Source: an uncultured Actinoplanes sp.
Lineage (GTDB): Bacteria > Actinomycetota > Actinomycetes > Mycobacteriales > Micromonosporaceae
Reading direction: 5' to 3'
NCBI RefSeq assembly: GCF_934643405.1
Contig: NZ_CAKUCL010000284.1
Coordinates: 1-8,886 of the forward strand
DNA: 8,886 nucleotides
Part shown: positions 5,967-8,886 of the stretch, piece by piece
How the letters are laid out: each line of letters opens with the position of its first letter
Numbering within the stretch: position 1 is the stretch's first letter
Program-made: the position numbers and the translations under genes
Notes under the pieces: model-generated
Databases searched by the model: none
The model's input: only the letters and a program-made list of their open reading frames with translations
What the model was told of the DNA's origin: nothing

Positions 5967-7415
5967 TCAGCAACCTGCCACGTATATGTCGCCGTCGGCC
6001 ACTGCCACGTCGCGGGCGCTGCTCGCCCCGGTCAGCAGGATCCGGGCCGGGTCGCGGTGCCCGTCGATGACCTCGATCCGCTGCACCGGCTGCGGCGTGT
6101 CGATGTGCGTTTCCGGCTTCGGCGCGCGGCCGGGCGTGAACCGCCAGGTCGCCACGCCCGGCGCGGCCGGCTCGGGGGTCGCATAGAGACGCCAGGTGTG
6201 ATCGTCGACCGGTTCCATGTCACGCAGTCGCGCGCCGACCCCCAGTTCTCGCTGCCGCCAGCCACGTCCGGGCAGGTGTACGGCACTGTATCCGTGCAGC
6301 ACGGAGGCCGAGTCCAGCTGCATCCACACGACGAAGGGCCGGCTTCCCCCGTACGCCGAACCCACCAGACTGATGTAGTCAGGTGAGCGTGGGTTGACCG
6401 TCTGCAGGGCCGTCTGCGCCACCTTCAGATGCCGTTCCTGATCGGCGTCGTCCACGCGGGTCCCCAGGACGTGGCCGTCGGCCGACCGGAAGCGCAGGTC
6501 TCGCGGCGAGAACGTCGCGTAGTAGATGTTGCGGTGGTAACGGTCGTGCAGATTCCCCTCCGGCCCGCCCCCGGCCAGCGTCCACACCATCGCGATCCGT
6601 TCGGGATGCCGGCGCGTCGCCGGTTCGTGGCGCAGCTGCCCGATGTAGATCTCGTTCATGTTGTCCGGCCGGTCGAGAGGCGCGATGCACCACCGCTCCC
6701 CTGTCAGATCCGACGAGCTTTCCCAGGTACGCCCATGATCTGTCGACCGCACGTACTTCATCGGCCGGGTGTCGGTCGGGAACGCCGGGTCGAAGTCCCC
6801 GGCCGTCTCCCGGATGAAGACAAAGAGGTGCCCGTCCATGGTCTTGACCGGCATCGGATATGTGGCGCCGAGCCCCTCCGGGATGATCGTGTCGGTCCAC
6901 TCGCCGTCGATCGAGTGCGGGGCCGGCGACCGCGCGACCCACAACTCCCGGTTGTGCAGGCCGCGGAAGACGAGCAGGTGCCCGTCGTCCGCCTGGATGA
7001 GCGTCGGATAGTTGTGTGAGTCGTTGTCGCCGCCGGCCACCCGCACCGGCGCCGACCAGGTACCGAGCCGGTGGTCGTATTCCTGGACGTAGTTGTCCTC
7101 CTGGTACCCGCCCCAGCTGATGAACGTCTTCCCCGCACGCGGATCGTGCACGCCCCCGGCGACCGGCCGGCGATCGGTGCGCGCGGCCGACGCGGCGGCG
7201 ACGGTCGTCAACGAGAACCGGCAGTCCGATGGCCCGGACGCGGCCACCGGGACAGAGCCGGCCAGCGGGTCGGAGCCGGCGAGCGGGACAGCGCCGGCCA
7301 GCGGGACAGAGCCCGCAGCCGGGACAGAGCCCGCAGGCGGGACGGAGCCCGCAGCCGGCACCGAGCCGGCGATCGGTACCGCGGCCGCCGCGGAGAGAAA
7401 GGTCCGCCTTCTCAC
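5967..7415 (-). CDS. Tat-exported BNR_4 propeller protein, possible polysaccharide lyase
   Basis: A 482-residue protein. The N-terminus RRRTFLSAAAAV is a twin-arginine-type leader. It is followed by a 6-residue tandem repeat (PxAGSV, about residues 15-56). From residue 80 on it looks like a BNR_4 seven-bladed propeller: GGDNDSHNYPTL (128-139), LLVFRGLHNRELWVARS (147-163), ATYPMPVKTMDGHLFVFIRE (184-203), an Asp box STDHGRTW at 224-231, and further blades to the end. Some BNR_4 propellers are polysaccharide lyases (PL24/PL25-type ulvan lyases) whose active site uses His, Tyr and Arg residues. Candidates here are His134, His154, Tyr186 and Arg202, which needs alignment to confirm. The GTG start at 7415 overlaps the stop of the GH79-like gene by 4 bp (GTGA), so translation is probably coupled. 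An open frame extends to 8360 but lies inside the upstream gene. Propeller family fairly sure, lyase activity inferred. Confidence 0.85.
   Translation of the reverse strand: MRRRTFLSAAAAVPIAGSVPAAGSVPPAGSVPAAGSVPLAGAVPLAGSDPLAGSVPVAASGPSDCRFSLTTVAAASAARTDRRPVAGGVHDPRAGKTFISWGGYQEDNYVQEYDHRLGTWSAPVRVAGGDNDSHNYPTLIQADDGHLLVFRGLHNRELWVARSPAPHSIDGEWTDTIIPEGLGATYPMPVKTMDGHLFVFIRETAGDFDPAFPTDTRPMKYVRSTDHGRTWESSSDLTGERWCIAPLDRPDNMNEIYIGQLRHEPATRRHPERIAMVWTLAGGGPEGNLHDRYHRNIYYATFSPRDLRFRSADGHVLGTRVDDADQERHLKVAQTALQTVNPRSPDYISLVGSAYGGSRPFVVWMQLDSASVLHGYSAVHLPGRGWRQRELGVGARLRDMEPVDDHTWRLYATPEPAAPGVATWRFTPGRAPKPETHIDTPQPVQRIEVIDGHRDPARILLTGASSARDVAVADGDIYVAGC
7249..7374. repeat. 18-bp tandem repeat, seven units, in frame
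   Basis: Seven consecutive 18-bp units start at 7249, 7267, 7285, 7303, 7321, 7339 and 7357, with plus-strand consensus GGGACAGAGCCSGCMRSC. A degenerate eighth begins at 7375. On the minus strand each unit encodes a 6-residue PxAGSV-type motif just after the Tat leader of the BNR_4 protein. Units at 7303-7356 are nearly identical and the outer ones more diverged, as expected from slippage-driven expansion. Any change in copy number would keep the reading frame. Confidence 0.9.
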
Positions 7416-8886
7416 AGCGTGATCACCACCGCACTGCCCGCCGCGACGTCCACCGTCAGCGACCCGGCGTCCACCGGAACCAAGTCCGGCGCGCCCGGTG
7501 TCAGCCGGCCCGCCGCGTCCACGGTCGCTCCCTGCACGGCGGTCTGCTCCTCGGTCAACGCCGTTCCGGTCATCCGCAGCACCTTCGCGGTCCTCGTTCC
7601 CGCGCCCACCGAGACCGTCACGTGCACCGGCGCGGAACCCACCGCGTCCTTCTGCACGAGGGCGATCCTGGTGCGTCCGTCGTCGCCCTTCACGGCGTAC
7701 CCGGAAAGGTTGCGCGCGGTGTCCAGGGTGACCGGCAGGAATCGTCCCGGACCCATCTGCCGGGCCATCCACATGCCGTAGTAGATGGGCATCACCCGGT
7801 AGACCTGGGCGAGCTCGTACGCCTTGCTGGACGCGCAGATCGGGGTGTAGCGCTGGAACTTGCCGTTCCAGATGGGGTCGTTGCAGACGCCGAGCCCGCC
7901 GTGGATGTTCACCCCGGCCAGGCCGGCCTGAGCCATGGACAGGGCGTAGTCGACGACCCACAGCGCGGACGCGTACTTGTTGCTGACCCCGTCCACCCCG
8001 CCGCTGTAGGCCGAGTTCGCCTCGTCCACGCGCATCGGCAGCCCGGCGGCCTTCGCGGCGGCCAAGTTGCTCGCGACCGCGTTCAGCTGTCCGGTGATCT
8101 GCCCGGCGGACAGCATCCTGTCGATCGTGATGTCCGGCCCGGAGGCGTACTGATGGACCGTCAGCATCGACAACCGGTCCGGTTCGTCGGCCGCCAGCGA
8201 CGACGCCCAGGACGACGACGTGCCGGCCGTGTCCGGTCCGGCGATGCGGTTGTGGCCGACCACGTCGGCGCAGGCCGACCAGTCCGCGTGGTACTGCGGG
8301 TACGCGTACCCGGCCGGGCGCAGCGCCTTGCCCGCCCACTGGTCCGGCTCGTTGCCGCACTCCACCGCGACCAGCCGCTTGCCGAGGATCCGGTCCATCG
8401 CGCGGGCCTGGTCGGCGGCGAGCGCCGGATCCCAGCGGCCGACGTTGATGCCGACCTCGGTCTTCCAGCCGGTGGCGTCGAGCAGGCCGCGCAGCCGCCT
8501 GATGTCGTTCGGGGTGACGATGTCCTCGACCCAGGCGGGCTTCGGCTCGGGCGGGGTCTGCCCGGCGGGCACCCAGAGCGTGTCGCGGTCCAGCGTGTTG
8601 CCGCCGATCCGCAGGTTGCTGGCGCCCAGGGTCTTGAACAGTTGCGCCATGTTGCCCTTGGTCGCATCGAGGTTGCCGATGCCGAGCTCACGCATCTCGA
8701 AGGACAGGCCGACGGCGTCGCGGGCGAGCCGGTTGGCCGGATGCCGGGTGTCGACGGTGACGGCGGCCGTGTCGGCGCCGGCCCCGCGGACGAGCGCGGC
8801 GCTGCCGGGTCCGCCGACGAGCGCGGCGCTGCCGGGCCCGCCGACGAGCGCGGCGCTGCCGGCCGCGGGGACGGGTGCGGCGCTGC
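7412..8886 (-). CDS. GH79-like glycoside hydrolase (5' end outside window)
   Basis: 490 residues are visible; the start and any signal peptide lie beyond the right edge. The visible N-terminal part is a 9-residue repeat region (GSAALVGGP), followed by a short stretch leading to VGLSFEMRELG. The catalytic (beta/alpha)8 barrel then follows: KGNMAQLFKTLGASNLRIGG, VECGNEPDQW with the likely acid/base Glu (codon 8348-8350), VHQY, and RVDEANSAYSGG with the likely nucleophile Glu (codon 8021-8023). The C-terminal about 100 residues (from FLPVTLDTARNLSGYAVKG) match the beta-sandwich that follows the barrel in family GH79. GH79 includes heparanases and beta-glucuronidases, which release or cleave next to glucuronic acid. 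Both catalytic glutamates are present, so it is probably active. An ATG at 8695 is internal to the conserved domain and is not the true start. It overlaps the downstream BNR_4 gene by 4 bp. Family likely, exact substrate unknown. Confidence 0.85.
   Translation of the reverse strand, partial: SAAPVPAAGSAALVGGPGSAALVGGPGSAALVRGAGADTAAVTVDTRHPANRLARDAVGLSFEMRELGIGNLDATKGNMAQLFKTLGASNLRIGGNTLDRDTLWVPAGQTPPEPKPAWVEDIVTPNDIRRLRGLLDATGWKTEVGINVGRWDPALAADQARAMDRILGKRLVAVECGNEPDQWAGKALRPAGYAYPQYHADWSACADVVGHNRIAGPDTAGTSSSWASSLAADEPDRLSMLTVHQYASGPDITIDRMLSAGQITGQLNAVASNLAAAKAAGLPMRVDEANSAYSGGVDGVSNKYASALWVVDYALSMAQAGLAGVNIHGGLGVCNDPIWNGKFQRYTPICASSKAYELAQVYRVMPIYYGMWMARQMGPGRFLPVTLDTARNLSGYAVKGDDGRTRIALVQKDAVGSAPVHVTVSVGAGTRTAKVLRMTGTALTEEQTAVQGATVDAAGRLTPGAPDLVPVDAGSLTVDVAAGSAVVITL
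8777..8884. repeat. 27-bp tandem repeat in GH79-like gene
   Basis: Four 27-bp units start at 8777, 8804, 8831 and 8858. The second and third are nearly identical (one base apart), the first is close, and the fourth is more diverged. Each begins GCCGG and ends GCGGCGCT on the plus strand. On the minus strand they encode a 9-residue GSAALVGGP-type motif. The array runs into the window edge, so the total copy number is unknown. Confidence 0.85.

Noticed and set aside
7249..7374. Tandem repeats as a CRISPR array
   Set aside because: Units are 18 bp and directly adjacent with no spacers, and they encode an in-frame peptide repeat.
7416..8360. N-terminal extension of the BNR_4 frame to 8360
   Set aside because: This part lies entirely within the GH79-like gene in another frame and reads as Arg/Gly-rich low-complexity sequence. 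The Tat-type leader begins at the GTG at 7415.

Overview
The window is very GC-rich, its genes favour G or C in the third codon position, and several start with GTG. Together with a Tat-type leader, a likely leaderless promoter and an F420-type PPOX enzyme, this points to an actinomycete, most likely a soil genus such as Actinoplanes or Micromonospora. That placement is an inference from base composition and gene families. No tRNA, rRNA, CRISPR array or complete mobile element was seen.

Left block (142-1842, minus strand): three genes packed with overlapping stop and start codons. In transcription order they are a 47-residue membrane peptide too short for ordinary gene calling, a 106-residue protein of unknown family with a CPVC motif, and a 415-residue membrane-anchored alpha/beta hydrolase. 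The overlaps (8 bp and 4 bp) suggest a translationally coupled unit whose function I cannot name. A 320-bp divergent intergenic region with an 8-bp-arm inverted repeat separates it from a plus-strand gene (2163-3401). That gene encodes a probable lipoprotein of the acyl-CoA thioesterase/BAAT family.

Middle block (3402-5903): the BAAT-like gene is followed after 18 bp by a decayed IS5-group transposase fragment (minus strand) with a frameshift and both ends missing. Next are a possible intrinsic terminator and a minus-strand gene for a four-pass membrane protein with a bacterial PH (bPH2/DUF304-like) domain and a long acidic and proline-rich linker. Divergent from it is a small PPOX-class, probably F420-dependent oxidoreductase with a candidate leaderless promoter.

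Right block (5967-8886, minus strand): a GH79-like glycoside hydrolase, cut by the right edge of the window, overlaps by 4 bp (GTGA) with a Tat-exported BNR_4 seven-bladed-propeller protein. BNR_4 propellers include polysaccharide lyases, and GH79 enzymes remove glucuronic acid. The pair may be a secreted two-enzyme system acting on a uronic-acid-containing polysaccharide. Both proteins carry in-frame tandem repeats near the N-terminus (18-bp units in one, 27-bp units in the other). This pair, and the unlisted three-gene overlapping cluster at the left, are the parts most worth a closer look.
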